Shown here: positions 12,001 through 25,259 of the stretch, piece by piece
How the letters are laid out: each line of letters opens with the position of its first letter
How positions within the stretch are numbered: the stretch's first letter is position 1
Assembly: GCA_963691815.1 (NCBI GenBank)
Contig: OY829668.1
Coordinates: forward strand, 16,473,953-16,537,952
Origin: Echiichthys vipera
Taxonomy: Eukaryota; Chordata; Actinopteri; Perciformes; Trachinidae
DNA length: 64,000 nucleotides
Direction: 5' to 3'
Notes under the pieces: generated by a model
Told to the model about the DNA's origin: nothing
What the model saw: only the letters and a program-made list of their open reading frames with translations
Database searches by the model: none
Position numbers and translations under genes: made by a program

Positions 12001-13523
12001 AAGTGCCCTTTAGGAGCTAAAACGTGTGCTTAACTGCCCTCAAGGAGCCAAACATGCTAGAGAATCCTCTAGAAAAAAAAACTTGTGCTAAAGTTCCCTC
12101 TAGGAGCCTAAACACATGGTAAAGTGCCCTCTAGAAACCCAAACTTGTGCTAAAGTGTCCTCTAGGAGCCTAAACACCTGCTAAAGTTCCCTCTAGGAGC
12201 TAAAACGTGATCTAAAGTGCCGCCTTGGAAGCCAAAATGTGGGCTAAAGTGCCGCCTTCGAAGCCAAAACGTGTGCTAAAGTGCCCTCTAGAAACCAAAA
12301 CTTGTGCTAAAGTGCCCTCTAGGAGCCCAAACACGTGTTAATGTTTCCTCTTCGAGCCAAACCCCGTGGTAAAGTACCCTCTAGGAGTCCAAACACGTGC
12401 TTAAGTGCACTCTTGGGAGCCAAAACGTGTGCTAAAGTATACTCTTGGGAGCCAAAACTTGTGCTAAAGTTCCCTCTTGGAGCCTAAACACATGCTTAAG
12501 TGCCCCCTAGGAGCCAAAACGTGTCTTAAAGTGCTTTCTTGGAGCTAAAACGTGTGCTAAAGTTCTCTCCAGGAGCCCGAACAAGTGCTAAAGTGCCCTC
12601 TAGGAGCCCAAAAACTTGCTAAAGTTCACTCTTGGGAGCCAAAATGTGCTCTAAAGTGTCCTCTAGGGGACAAAACTTGTGCTAAAGTGACCTCTAGGAG
12701 TCTAAACACTTGCTAAAGTGCCATTTAGCAGCTGAAACGTCATCTAAAGTGCCGTCTTGGAAGCCAAAACACGTGGTAAAGTGCCCTATAGAAATCTAAA
12801 CTTGTGCTAAAGAGCCCTCTAGGAGCACAAACACGTGTTAAAGTGTCCTCCAGGAGCCAAAATGTGTGCTAAAGTGTTCTCTTGGCAGCCAAAACGTGTG
12901 CTAAAGTTTTCTCTTAGGAGCCCAAACACGTGCTAAAGTGCCCTCTAGGAGCCCAAACACATGCTTAAGTGCACTCTTGGGAGCCAAAACGTGTGCTAAA
13001 GTATCCTCTATGTAGCCAAAACATGTGCTTAAGTGCCCTCTAGGAGCCAAACATGCTAGAGTACCCTCTAGAAACAAAAACTTGTGCTAAAGTTCCCTCT
13101 AGGAGCCAAAACATGTGGTAAAGTGCCCTCTAGAAACCAAAACTTGTTCTAAAGTGTCCTCTAGGAGCCCAAACACGTGTTAAATTGTCCTCTAGGGGAC
13201 AAAACTTGCGCTAAAGTGCCCTCTAGGAGCCTCAACACGTGCTAAAGTGCCCTCTAGGAGCCAAAACATGTGCTAAAGTGCCGTCTTGGAAGCCAAAACG
13301 TGTGCTAAAGTGCCCTCTAGAAACCAAAACTTGTGTTAAAGTACCCTCTAGGAGCCAAAACGTGTGCTAAAGTGCTCTCTTGGGAGCCAAAACGTGCGCT
13401 AAAGTGTCCTCTAGGGGACAAAACTTCTGCTAAAGTGACCTCTAGGAGCCTAAACACTTGCTAAATTGCCCTTTAGCAGCCAAAACGTGATCTAAAGTGT
13501 CGTCTTGGAAGCCAAAACGTGTG
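9015..13523. repeat. Satellite A (left block, part 3)
   Basis: The 31-bp array resumes after the Harbinger-like insert and runs to the junction with satellite B near 13523, where cgtgtgttaaaa passes directly into tgactttctacgaagacc. Variants are the same as before, with many tcctctaggggacaaaactt units. No gene is visible. Confidence 0.93.
10801..12376. repeat. 772-bp tandem duplication within satellite A
   Basis: Copy 1 begins at 10801 and copy 2 at 11573 (offset 772). Both carry the diagnostic variants ggagccatatatgctacagt, tagttgcccttacgtgttaa and gaaaaaaaaacttgtgctaa. Copy 2 has gained one extra monomer near 12249-12280 (gccgccttcgaagccaaaac). A few substitutions separate the copies, so it is older than the 933-bp duplication. 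Confidence 0.85.
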
Positions 13524-16500
13524 TTAAAATGACTTTCTACGAAGACCAATGTCCCATGATGACCTCCCAAGATCAGATTTATATACTCTAGTGAATAGCA
13601 TGATGCAGGATCAAAGCATGATAAGTTTGTGTAACTGAAGTGTTACTTAACATTCTAGAACTTTGACTTAACATTCTTGAACTGTGATTTAACATTCTAG
13701 AATTGTAACTTAAGATCCTGGAACTGTTACTTAACATAGTAAAACAGTGACTCCATATTCTAAAACTGCGACTTAACATTGTGCCATTGTGACTTCACAT
13801 TCTAGGACTTAACCATAACAAAATATAACTGGAAGTTAACATTCTAGAACTTAAACTTAACATACTAGAATTGTGATTTAACATTCTAGAACTAAAATTC
13901 TCTGTAAACCAATGTCCCAGTATGTCTTCAGATTAATATGAACTCTTGAATAGCTTAATGCAGAATCAAAGCAATGATATGTCCGTGTGCACTCAACATA
14001 CCAGTTGTGCTACTTAACATTGGAGAATTGTAACTTAACATTCTAGAATTGTTACTTAATTTTCTACATATTGACGTAACATTCCATAACTGTGACTTTA
14101 TGTTCTAGAATTGCTACTTAACATTCTAGAAGTGTGATTTAACAATCTAGAATTGTTACTAAACATTCTAAAATTTTGACTAAACATTCTAGAACTTTGA
14201 CTTAACATATTAGAAGTGTGACCTAACATTCTCGCATTGTTATTTAACATTCTAGAATTGAGAATTAACATTCTCTGACTGACCTTCTCTTGGAATGAAT
14301 GTCATATGATGACCTCCCAAGATCAGATTAATATGAACTCTTGTGCATAGCATAATTTGGATCAAAGCCATTTTACATTTGTATACACTTAACATACCAG
14401 GTGTGTGACTTAACATTGTAACGTAATATTCTATAACTTTGACCTTACATTCTTGAATTATTACTTAATATTCTAGAACTTTGATTAAACATTCTAGAAC
14501 TGTGATTTAACATCCTAGAATTGTTACTCAACATTCTAGAACTTTAACTTAAATTTATAGAACTTTGACTTAACAATAAAGAATTGCGTATATACTTTCT
14601 TGAACTGACTTTCTTTGGAAAAGTATGTCCTATGATGACCTCCCAAGATTAGATTAATATGAACTCTAGTTAATAGGTTAATGCAGGATCAAAACAATAA
14701 TATGTTTGTGTGTCTTAACATACCAGATATGTCACTTAACATTTGAGAATTAGAACTTACAAATCTAGAACTTTGACTTAACATTCTAGAAGTGTGATTT
14801 TAAATTCTAGAATTGTTACTTAAAATTCTGGAACTTTGACTTAATATTCTAGAAATGTGAATTTACATTCTAGAATTGTTACTTAACATTCTAGAACTTT
14901 GACTTAACATTGTCTCATTGTGACTTCACATTCTAGGACTTAACCATAACAAAATATAACTGTAACTTAACATTCTAGAACTTTTACTTAACATGCTAGA
15001 ATTGTGATTTAAACTTTTTGAACTAAACTTCTCTGGAAACCAATGTCCGATGATGTCCTCCCAAGATCAGATTAATATGAACTCCAGTGAAAAGAATAAT
15101 TCAGGATCAATGGAATGAGTTAATGTGCACTTAACATACTAATTATGTGAATTAACATTTAAGAATTCTAACTAAATATTTTAGAACTTTGACTCAACCT
15201 TCTAGAACTTTAACTTAACATTCTAGAAATTTGACTTAACATTCTAGAACTGTCAATTTAAATTCTAGAATTGTAAATTAACATTCTTGAACTGACTTTC
15301 TCTAGAAATTATTGTCCCATGATGACGTCCCAAGATTAGATCAATATGAATTCTAGTGAATAGCATAATACATGATCAATGGAATATGTTAATGGGCACT
15401 TAACATACCAGGTATGTGACTTAATATTTGAGAATTCTAACTAAATATTTTAGAACTTTGACTTAACATTCTAGAACTTTGACTTAACCTTCTAGAACTT
15501 TTACTTAACATTCTAGAAATTTGACTTAACATTCTAAACTGGTGACCTAACATTCTAGAATTGTTACTTAACATTCTAGAACTGTCAATTAACATCCTAG
15601 AATTAAGAATTAACATTCTCTAACTTACTTTCTCTTGAAACCAATGTCCCATGATGACCTCCCAAGATCAGATTTATATGAACTCTAGTGAAAAGCATAA
15701 AGGTGGATCAAAGCATGATATGTTTGTGAAACTGAATTGTTACTTAACATTCTAGAACTTTGACTTGACATTCTAGAACTGGGATTTAACATTCTAGAAT
15801 TGTAACTTAAGATCCTGGAACTGTTACCTTACATTGTAAAACAGTGACTTCATATTCTAGAACTGCAACTTAACATTGTGCCATTGTGACTTTACATTCT
15901 AAAACTTAACCATAACAAAATAGACCTGTAACTTAACATTCTAGAACTTTGATTAAACATTCTAGAACTGTGACATAACCTTCTAGAATTGTTACTTAAC
16001 ATTCTAGAACTTTGACTTACCATTCTAGAACTGTCAATTAACATTCTAGAATTGTAAATTAACATTCTTGAACTGACTTTCTCTAGAAATCAATGTCCCA
16101 TGATGTCCTCCGAAGATTAGATTAATATGAACTCTAGTGAATAGAATAATACATGATCAATAGAATATGTTAATGTACACTTAACATACCAGGTATGTGA
16201 CTTAACATTTGAGAATTGTAACTTAACATTCTAGAACTTTGACTTAACATTATTGAACTGTGATTTAACATTCTAGAATGGTACTTAACATTCTAGAACT
16301 TAAACTTAACATTCTAGAATGGTGACCTAACATTCTAGAATTATTACTTAACATTCTAGAACTGTCAAATAACATTCTAGAATTGAGAATTAACGTTCTC
16401 TAACTTACTTTCTCTTGAAACCAATGTCCCATGATGACCTCCCAAGATCAGATTAATATGAACTCTAGTGAATAGAATAATACATGATCAATAGAATATG

Positions 16501-19500
16501 TTAATGTGCACTTAACATACCAGGTATGTGACTTAACATTTGAGAATTGTAACTTAACATTCTAGAACTTTGACTTAACATTATTGAACTGTGATTTAAC
16601 ATTCTAGAATTGTTACTTAACATTCTAGAACTTAAACTTAACATTCTAGAATGGTGACCTAACATTCTAGAATTATTACTTAACATTCTAGAACTGTCAA
16701 TTAACATTCTAGAAATGAGAATTAACGTTCTCTAACTTACTTTCTCTTGAAACCAATGTCCCATGATGACCTCCCTAGATCAGATTAATATGAACTCTAG
16801 TGAATAGCATAATTTAGGATCAATGCAACTTCATGTTTGTGTGCACTTAACATACCAGGTATGTGACTTAACATTTGAGAATTGTAACTTTATATTCTAG
16901 AACTTTGACCTTACATTCTGTAATTGTGACTTAACATTCTAGAACTTTGACTAAACATTCTAGAAATGTGACTTAATGTTCTCGAATTGTTACTAAACAT
17001 TTTGGAACTTTGACTTAACATTCTAGAACTGTGATTTAACATCCTAGAATTGTTACTCAACATTCTAGAACTTTAACTTAAAATTCAAGAACTTTGACTC
17101 AACATTCTAGAATTGTGTATATACTTTCTTGAACTGACTTTCTCTGGAAAACAATGTCCTCCCACAATTCGATTAATATGAACTCTAGTGAATAGCTTAA
17201 TGCAGGATCAAAGCAATGATATGTACGTGTGCACTTAACATTTGAGAATTGTAAGTTAACATTCTAGAACCTTGACTTAACATTCTAGAAGTGTGAATTG
17301 ACATTCTAGAACGTTGACTTAACATTCTAGAACTGTGACATAACATCCTAGAATTGTTACTTAACGTTCTAGAATTGTCATTTAACATTCTTACACTGAC
17401 TTTCTCTGGAAACCAATGTCCAATGATGACCTTCCAAGATCAACTTTATATGAACTCTAGTGAATAGCATAATGCAGGATCAAAGCATGATATGTTTGTT
17501 TAACTGAATTGTTACTTAACATTCTGGAACTTTGACTTAACATTCTAGAACATTGATTTAACATTCTAGAATTGTAACTTAAGATCCTGGAACTGTTACT
17601 TAACATTGTAAAACAGTGTTTTCATATTCTATAACTGTGACTTAATTAATAAATTTACATGCTAGAATTGTGATTTAACATTCTTGAACTCAACTTCTCT
17701 GGAAACCAATGTCCCATGATTTCTTTTACCAAGATGGGATTATATGAACTCTAGTGAATAGCATAATGCAGGATTAATGCAACTATATGTCTGTGTGCAC
17801 TCAACATACCAGGTGTGTGACATAATATTTGAGAATTGTAACTTAACATTCTAGAACCTTGACTTAACATTCTAGAACTGTGACTTAACATTCTAGAATT
17901 GTGAATTAACATTCTTGAACTGACTTTCTCTGGCAATCAATGTCCCATGATGTCCTCCCAAGATCAGATTAATACGAACTCTAGTGAATAGCATAATGCA
18001 GGATCAAAGCAATGATATGTTCCTGTGCACTTAACATACCAGGTATGTGATTAAACATTTGAGAATTGTAAGTTACGTTCTAGAACTGTGATTTAATATT
18101 CTAGAATTTTTATTTTACATCCTAGAACTTTGACTTAACATTCTAGAGCTGTGATTTAACATTCTAGAATTAGGATTTAACATTCTTGAACTGAATTTCA
18201 CTGGAAATCAATGTCCCTTGATGTCCTCCCAAGATCAGATTAATATGAACTCTAATGAATAGCATAATGCAGGATCAATAGAATGTTAATACGCACTTAT
18301 TATACCAGGTATGTGACTTAACATTTGAGAATTGTAACGAAACATTCTAGAACTTTTACTTAACATTCTAGAAGTGTGATTTAACACTCTAGAATTGTTA
18401 ATTAACATTCTAGAACTTTGACTTAACATTCTAAATCTTTGACTTAACATTCTGGAACTGTGATGTAAAATTCTAGAATTTTTACATAACATTCTAGAAC
18501 TTTAACTTAAAATTCTAGAACGTTGACTTAACATTCTAGAATTGTTTGTACCCTTTCTTGAACTGACTTTCTATGGAAAACAATGTCCCATTATAACCTC
18601 CCAAGATCAGAATAATATGAACTCTAGTGAACAGCATAATGCAGGATCAAAGCAAGGATATGTTTGTATGAACTTAACATACCATGTATGTGACTAAACA
18701 TTTGATAATTGTAACTTAACGTTCTAGAACTTTGACTTTTCGTACTAGAATCATAATTTAACATTCTTCAACTCAACTTCTCTGGAAATTAATGCCCCAT
18801 GATGTCTTTTACCAAGATCAGATTAATATGAACTCTAGTGAATAGCATAATGAAGGATCAAAATAATATGTTAATGTGCACTTAACATACTAGGTATGTG
18901 ACTTAACATTTGAGAATTGTAAATTAATATTCAAGAACTTTGACTTAACATTCTAGAACTGTGACATAACCTCCAAGAATTGTTGCTAAACATTTTAAAA
19001 CTTTGACTTGACATTCTAAAACTGTGATTTAACATTCTAGAATTGTAACTTAAGATCCTGGAACTGTTACTTTACATTGTAAAACAGTGACATAATATTC
19101 TAGGACTTAACCATAACATTAGAGAACTGTAACTTAACATTCTAAAACTTTGACTGAACATTCTAGAATTGTGATTTTACATTCTTGAACTGACCTCTGG
19201 AAACCAATGTCCTATGATGTCCTCCCAAGATCATATTTATATGAACACTAATGAATAGCATAATGCAGAATCTAATCAATGATATGTTCATGTGCACTTC
19301 ACATACCAGGTATGTGACTTAACATTTGAGAATTGTGACTTAACATTCTAAAACTGTAACTTAACATTCTAGGATTGTTACTTAACATTTTACAACTTTG
19401 ACTTAACATTCAAAAACTTTGACTTGACATTCTAGAACTGTGATTTAACATTCTAGAATTGTAACTTAAGATCCTGGAACTGTTACTTAACGTTTGAGAA

Positions 19501-19552
19501 TTGTAACTTAACATTCTAGAACTTTGACTTAACATTCTAGAACTGTGATTTA
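13524..19552. repeat. Satellite B, AT-rich composite array (part 1)
   Basis: Two components alternate. The first is a spacer of about 140 bp: gactttctctggaaaccaat, gtcccatgatgacctcccaa, gatcagattaatatgaactc, tagtgaatagcataatgcag, then cacttaacataccaggtatg. The second is a run of variable length of a 21-bp unit (cattctagaactttgactta plus a), with variants ending aactgtgattta, aattgttactta and aattgtgaatta. A further cassette, aagatcctggaactgttact followed by taacattgtaaaacagtg, recurs in some blocks (13709, 15811, 17581, 19057, 19470). Two spacer-plus-run blocks near 16141 and 16472 are nearly identical (offset 331). Because 21 is divisible by three, minus-strand frames stay open as heptads (Arg-Met-Leu-Ser-x-x-Ser). 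These have no gene context and are not called. Confidence 0.93.
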
Positions 19553-22500
19553 ATTCAATTCAATTCAATTCAATTTTATTTATAGTGTCGAATCATAACA
19601 AAAGTTATCTCAGGACACTTTACAGAGTAGGTAAAGACCACACTCAATGACTTATTTATGATTTACATAGACCCAACAATTCCTCTGTAGAGTACGGTGG
19701 CAACGAAAACCTTCCCTATAACAGGCAGGAACGTCAGACAGACCCAGCTCTGTGGAGGACGGCCATCTGTCTTGACCGGTTGGGGAGGAAGAAAAGGAGA
19801 GAGAAAGAGAGAAAAGACACACAGATGGACAGAGAGAGACAGACAGACACACTTCCAGAGATGCAAAGCACAAACAGCTCCGGGGAAGAAGCTGAATTAG
19901 TAACATGCATTGATGAGACATGAATGATACAGACAGAGAGGAGAGAAGCTCAGAGTATCAGGAAAAGTATTATCCCCCGGCAGACTAGGCCTATAGCAGC
20001 ATAATTAAGCAGAATAAAGTCTCATCGTAAGCCCTAGCTGTAAGCGTTATCAAAAAGGAAAGTTTTAAGTTTACTTTTAAATAAGGGGACAGTGTCTGCC
20101 TCCCGAATAACATTTGGGAGTTTGTTCCACAGGAGAGGAGCTTGGTAGCTGAAGGCTCTGCCTCCACTTCTACTTTTGGAGACTCTAGGAACGACGAGTA
20201 GCCCTGCATTCTCAGAGCGCAGAGATCTAGTTGGGTGATGTGGTACTATGAGCTCTTTAAGATACGACGGAGCCTGACCAATAGCAAGAGCTTTGTACGT
20301 AAGGAGAAGGATTTTAAATTCTACTCTAGATTTTACAGGTAGCCAGTGCAGAGAAGCTAATACAGGAGAAATATGTTCTCTTCTATTTGTTTTAGTTAGT
20401 ACACGAGCTGCAGCATTTTGGACCAACTGGAGACTCTTAACAGACTTATTGGAGCAGCCTGATAATAAGGAATTGCAATAGTCCAGCCTAGAAGTAACAA
20501 ATGCATGAACAAGTTTCTCTGCATCTTTCTGAGACACAATGTTCCTAATTTTTGCAATATTACGCAGGTGAAAATATGCAGTCCTTGTTGTTAGTTTTAT
20601 GTGAGAATCGAAGAACATATCCAGTAAAAAAATAACACCCAATTCCTGACTGTGGTGCTGGAGGACAACACAACATCATCCAGAGTAAATATGTATTTAG
20701 CTATTGAGTTTCGGAGGCCTTTGGGGCCAAGTACAATAACTTCAGTTTTGTCTGAGTTTAACATCAGGAAATTGCAGGTCATCCAGCTTTTTATTTCCTT
20801 AATGCACATTTGAAGTTTATCTAACTGATGGGTTTCTTCTGGTTTGATCGACAAATATAATTGTGTATCATCAGCATAACAATGAAAATTTATGGAGTGC
20901 TTCCTTATAATATTTCCTAAGGGAAGCATGTATAAGGTGAAAAGAATTGGTCCAAGGACAGAACCCTGTGGGACTCCGTGACTAACTTTAGTGTGCATGG
21001 AGGATTTGTCATTAACATGTACAAACTGAGATCTATCTGATAAAATGACTTAAACCAGCTCAGTGCAGTTCCTTTAATGCCAATTAGATGCTCCAGTCTC
21101 TGTAGCAGGATGTGATGGTCAATAGTGTCGAAGGCAGCACTAATATCTAGTAAGACAAGTACAGAGACAAGTCCTTTGTCTGAAGCTATTAGAAGGTCGT
21201 TAGTAATTTTCACCAGTGCTGTCTCAGTGTTATGATTTGCTCTAAATCCTGACTGGAAATCCTCAAATAACTCATTATTATGTAAAAAGTCACACAACTG
21301 ATTGGCAACTAATTTCTCGAGGATCTTAGAGAGAAAAGGAAGGTTAGATATAGGTCTATAGTTGGCTAGTACCTCAGGATCAAGACTGGGCTTTTTAAGC
21401 AGAGGTTTAATTACAGCTACTTTTAAAGACTGTGGTACATAACCTGCTGATAAAGACATGTTAATCATATCTAATACAGGAGTGCTAATTAAAGGTAACA
21501 CTTCTTTAAGTAACCTAGTTGGAATAGAGTCTAGGAGACAAGTAGAAGGTTTTGATGCTGAAATAGTAGAGGTTAATTTGTTAAGGTCGACTGTAGAAAA
21601 GCAGTCCAAGAATATATCAGGTCGTACAGTTTGTAAGGTTCCTGGGTTTGATGAAAAAATAGTGCCAAGCGAGTTGATTTTGTCTCTAATAGTTATAATT
21701 TTGTCATTAAAGAAGGTCATGAAGTCGTTACTACTGAGGGTTATAGGAATACATGGCTCAATAGAGCTGTGGCTCTCTGTCAGCCTGGCTACAGTGCTGA
21801 AAAGAAATCTAGGATTGTTCTTATTCTCCTCTATTAAAGATGAGTAATATGCTGCTCTGGCATTACGGAGGTCCTTCCTATAGGTTTTAAGACTTTCTTC
21901 CCAGACTAAGTGAGATTCCTCCAGTTTAGTAGAGCGCCATTTACTTTCCAACTTTCGCGATATTTGTTTTAATTCACGGGTTTGTGAGTTATACCACGGA
22001 GCTAACTTCCTCTGTTTTATTATCTTCTGTTTTAAAGGAGCAACAGAGTCGAGTGTTGTTCTTAGAGAGCCTGCAACACTTTCAACAAGTTGATCAATTT
22101 CAGAGAAACTAACGTTAGTGCAGGAGTCTTGAATATTAGGATGAGGCATTAAAGTAAATGCAGATGGAATCGCTTCCTTAAATTTAGTTATAGCACTATC
22201 AGATAAACATCTAGTGTAGACACTTTTGCCCAGAGGTGAGTAGTCCTGTAATATGAATTAAAAAGTTATAAAAAAAATGGTCTGATAAAATAGGATTCTG
22301 TGGAAAGACTATTAAGTCATCAATTTCCACACCATAAACCAAAACGAAGGTCGAGGGTGTGATTTAAACAGTGAGTAGGTTTATGTATACTAAAACCAAT
22401 CGAATCTAATAGATAGATAAACGCGATACTGAGACTATTATTATCGCTGTCCACATGAATATCAAAATCACCTACAATGATTACTTTATCAGATTTAAGG

Positions 22501-23095
22501 ACTAAATTTGACAGAAACTCTGAGAATTCAGACAGAAATTCAGAGTACGGACCAGGAGTACGGTACACTATAACAAATATAATTGGCTGCACAGTTTTCC
22601 AGGTTGAATGTGAAAGACTAAGAACAAGACTTTCAAATTAATTATAATTTAGTTTAGGTTTAGGGTTTACCAATAGGCCTGAATCATAAATAGCTGCAAC
22701 GCCTCCTCCTCGACCACTGCCTCGAGGAATATGAGTATTAATATGACTGGGAGGAGTGGATTCATTTAGGCTAACATATTCTTCGGGACGCAGCCAGGTT
22801 TCGGTCAGACAGAGTAAATCAATATGGCTATCTGATATCAGATCGTTTACTAATACAGCTTTAGATGACAGAGATCTAATGTTTAAAAGTCCACATTTTA
22901 TTTTCTGATATTGTTGCATTGTCGCAGATTTTGCGTTGATTTGTATCAAGTTTTTCTTTATAGCTCCTCTTCTGTTCATTTTTGATCTGTTTCATTTAAA
23001 TGATCGTGGGGCAGACAGTGTTTGTATACTAAACTGAGCTGGAAAATGCTCCACAGGGAGCGCAGAGAGGTGTGTAAGACTGCCACTCTTAACAT
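19553..23095 (-). mobile_element. L2-clade LINE, minus strand
   Basis: A 3.5-kb insertion in satellite B. Its 3' end on the minus strand is a UTR followed by an ATTGA-type pentamer tail (plus strand ttcaattcaattcaattcaa at about 19554-19573), typical of L2-type LINEs in fish. Reading minus from about 22979 down, it encodes an endonuclease and a reverse transcriptase with the L2-characteristic order LYMLPLG then FHCYADDTQLY. About 115 bp of apparent 5' UTR precede the coding part. Near the 5' junction the stretch attctactaaacttctctgg occurs twice in a row (about 23097-23136), possibly a target duplication or an array artefact. The body has frameshifts and is not active as it stands. Confidence 0.9.
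20034..22979 (-). pseudogene. L2 endonuclease/reverse transcriptase, frameshifted
   Basis: The protein would nick target DNA and reverse-transcribe the LINE RNA at the nick. Pieces in order on the minus strand: 22979-22638, endonuclease start (KCGLLNIRSLSSKAVLVNDL, then LTETWL and GRGGGVAAIY); 22592-22320, endonuclease centre with IIVGDFDIHVD, where the usual GDFN motif has Asp instead of Asn; 22149-20917, linker and RT fingers/palm with LANYRPISNLPF and motif A VLLDISAAFDTIDH; 20998-20597, RT with HGVPQGSVLGP and an intact YADD box; 20642-20034, thumb and C-terminus (SRLDYCNSLL, SLHWLPV, GGRAFSYQAPLLWN). Frame changes fall between 22320 and 22149, near 21040 and near 20640. The residues needed for RT catalysis are still present, so decay is modest. 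Start chosen as the first Met before the endonuclease homology; no ORF1 is seen. Confidence 0.88.
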
Positions 23096-24094
23096 GATTC
23101 TACTAAACTTCTCTGGATTCTACTAAACTTCTCTGGAAACCAATGTCCCATGATGTCTTTTACCACGATCAGATTAATATGAACTCTAGTGAAAAGAATA
23201 ATGCGGGATCAATAGAATATGTTAAGGTACACTTAACATACCGGGTATGTGACTTAACATTTGAGAATTTTAACTTAACACTCTAGAACTTTGACCTAAC
23301 ATACTAGAACTGTGACCTAACATTCTAGAATTGTTACTTAACATTCTAGAATTTTGACTTGACATTCTAGAATTGTGATTTAACATTCTAGAAGTGTAAC
23401 TTAAGATCCTGTAACTGTTACTTAACATTGTAAAACAGTGTTTAAATATTATATAACTGCGACTTAACATTGTGCCATTGTGACTTTACATTCTAGGACT
23501 AAACCATAACAAAATAGAACTGTAACTTTCTAGAACTTTGACTAAACATGCTAGAATTGTGATTTAACATTCTTGAACTCAGGTTTTCTGGAAATCAATG
23601 CCCCATGATGTCTTTTACCAAGATCAGATTAATATGAACCCTAGGGAATAGCATAATGCAGGATTAAAGCAATGATATGTCCGTGTGCACTCAACATACC
23701 AGGTGTGTGAATTAACATTTGAGAACTGTAACTTAACATTCTAGAACTGTAATTTTACATTCTAGAGGTCTTACTTAAGATTCTAGAATTTTGACTTAAC
23801 ATTCTAGAATTGCTACCTAACATTCTAGAACTTTGACTTAGCATTCTAGAATTATTACCTAACATTCTAGAACTTTTACTTAACATTCCAGTATTGTGTA
23901 TAAACATTCTTGTACAGAAGTTTTCTGGAAACCAATGTCCCATAATGACCTACCAACATCATATTAATATAAACTTTAGTGAATGGCATTATGCAGGATC
24001 ATAGCAATGATATGTTAGTGTGCACTTAACATACCAGGTATGTGACTAAACATTTGAGAATTGTAGGTTGACATTCTAGAACTTTGACTTAACA
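23096..24094. repeat. Satellite B (part 2)
   Basis: The AT-rich spacer plus 21-bp array resumes after the L2 element. Spacers are visible near 23140, 23590 and 23930. One long block contains the aagatcctgtaactgttact cassette (about 23405). No gene is seen. Confidence 0.92.
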
Positions 24095-25050
24095 GTGCCA
24101 TCTTCTTTGCTGTTGTGTGCTGGGGCAGCAGACTGAGGTCAGCAGACGCCAAGAGGATCGGTAAGATCGTCAGGAAGGCTGGCTCCGTCCTGGGGGTCAA
24201 ACTGGAGTCTTTGGTGGCGGTTTCTGAGAGGCGGATGCTGTCTAAACTGCACAGCATCCTGGAAAACTCTCACCCTCTCCACCAGCTGCTGACCTCCAGC
24301 AGAAGCACCTTCAGCCACAGACTCATTCTCCCCCGGTGTAATACTGAACGCCGGAGGAAGTCTTTTCTTCCGGTGGCCATCAAACTTTATAATTCATCTC
24401 CCCCTGGTCAGGTAAGGAACAGTGGAGACACTGTATCCTGAAAATGTCACTTGTCACTTTATATCATCACTGCACCACTTTATTCAGTTGTACTGTCACT
24501 TACTTCAGTAAGAAATGCTGCTATAATACACTGTCACTTTATACCACCACTACATCACTTATTTTGTGGTACTGTAACTTACTGCTGCTACACTTTGAAC
24601 TGTCACTTTATATCACCACTACATCACTTTATTTATTTATTAATGGTACTGTAACTATCTGCTGCTACACTTACTGTGCTTTAGGACATGCTGCTACATT
24701 TCACTGTGGTTTACTGTCACTTAGTTCTGTAGGAAAGGCTGCTACATTTTTAACATTTTTAATACTTATAACTTATCGCTCCTTCTCACTTATTTAGTTT
24801 GTACTGATTTCATTTCAATCTGCTGCTAAACTGAACAGTGTGTATTGTTGTATATTGTATATACCTACGCTTAACCACGATGTCTGTTGCACTCTGTCAC
24901 ACGTAGTTCATTGCTTGATTTATCTTACTTTAACTTTATTTTGATTTGATTTATGTTTATGCTTATTGTTACTCTGATCCTTTCCCACCTTTGTATTGAA
25001 ACTGTTGCAAAATAATTTCCCGCGGGATAAATAAAGCTTCTTGAATCTTG
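24095..25050 (+). mobile_element. 5'-truncated Rex1-like LINE, 3' end
   Basis: The insertion interrupts ttgacttaaca / acattctag of satellite B, with a possible aaca target duplication. It contains the end of a reverse-transcriptase ORF, a ~600-bp UTR built of loosely repeated phrases (tgctgctaca, tgtcacttta, ccactacatcacttta), AATAAA-like aataaagcttcttgaatctt and the start of a TTGAATC heptamer tail. Short heptamer-type tails are a known feature of fish Rex1-group LINEs. The same family recurs at 36825-37595. Confidence 0.85.
24097..24441 (+). pseudogene. C-terminal fragment of a Rex1-like reverse transcriptase ORF
   Basis: The frame opens directly at the truncated 5' junction with AIFFAVVCWGSRLRSADAK, then KAGSVLGVKLESL, SERRMLSKLHSIL and the C-terminal TERRRKSFLPVAIKLYNSS. 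These match the last ~100 residues, after the RT palm and thumb, of fish Rex1/CR1-group LINE proteins. Endonuclease and catalytic RT parts are missing because of 5' truncation, so no activity is possible. The frame has no promoter or start of its own and ends in a stop at about 24439. Confidence 0.85.
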
Positions 25051-25259
25051 AAACATTCTAGAATTGTGAATTAACATTCTTGAACTGAATTTCACTGGAA
25101 ATCAATGTCCCATGATGTCCTCCCAAGATCAGATTAATATTAACTCCTAATGAATAGCATAATGCAGGATCAATAGAATATGTTAATATGCACTTAACAT
25201 ACCAGGTATGTGACTAAACATTTGAGAATTGTAACTAAACATTCTAGAACTTTGACTTA
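25051..25259. repeat. Satellite B (part 3)
   Basis: One spacer (about 25077-25230, including cataccaggtatg) and two 21-bp units separate the Rex1-like tail from the foldback element. The last bases gactta are the left flank of that element. Confidence 0.9.

Noticed and set aside
1..13523. CRISPR-like array
   Set aside because: Regular ~31-bp repeats at first look like repeat-spacer units, but there are no unique spacers and no cas genes, and the context is a vertebrate satellite.
19697..19900. 67-codon plus frame in the L2 3' region
   Set aside because: Antisense to the L2 3' UTR and low complexity (gagagaaagagagaaaag); not a gene.
24444..24797. 117-codon plus frame downstream of the Rex1-like ORF
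   Set aside because: It lies in the repeated UTR of the LINE (phrases such as ccactacatcacttta); the sister copy at 36825 does not keep the frame open.
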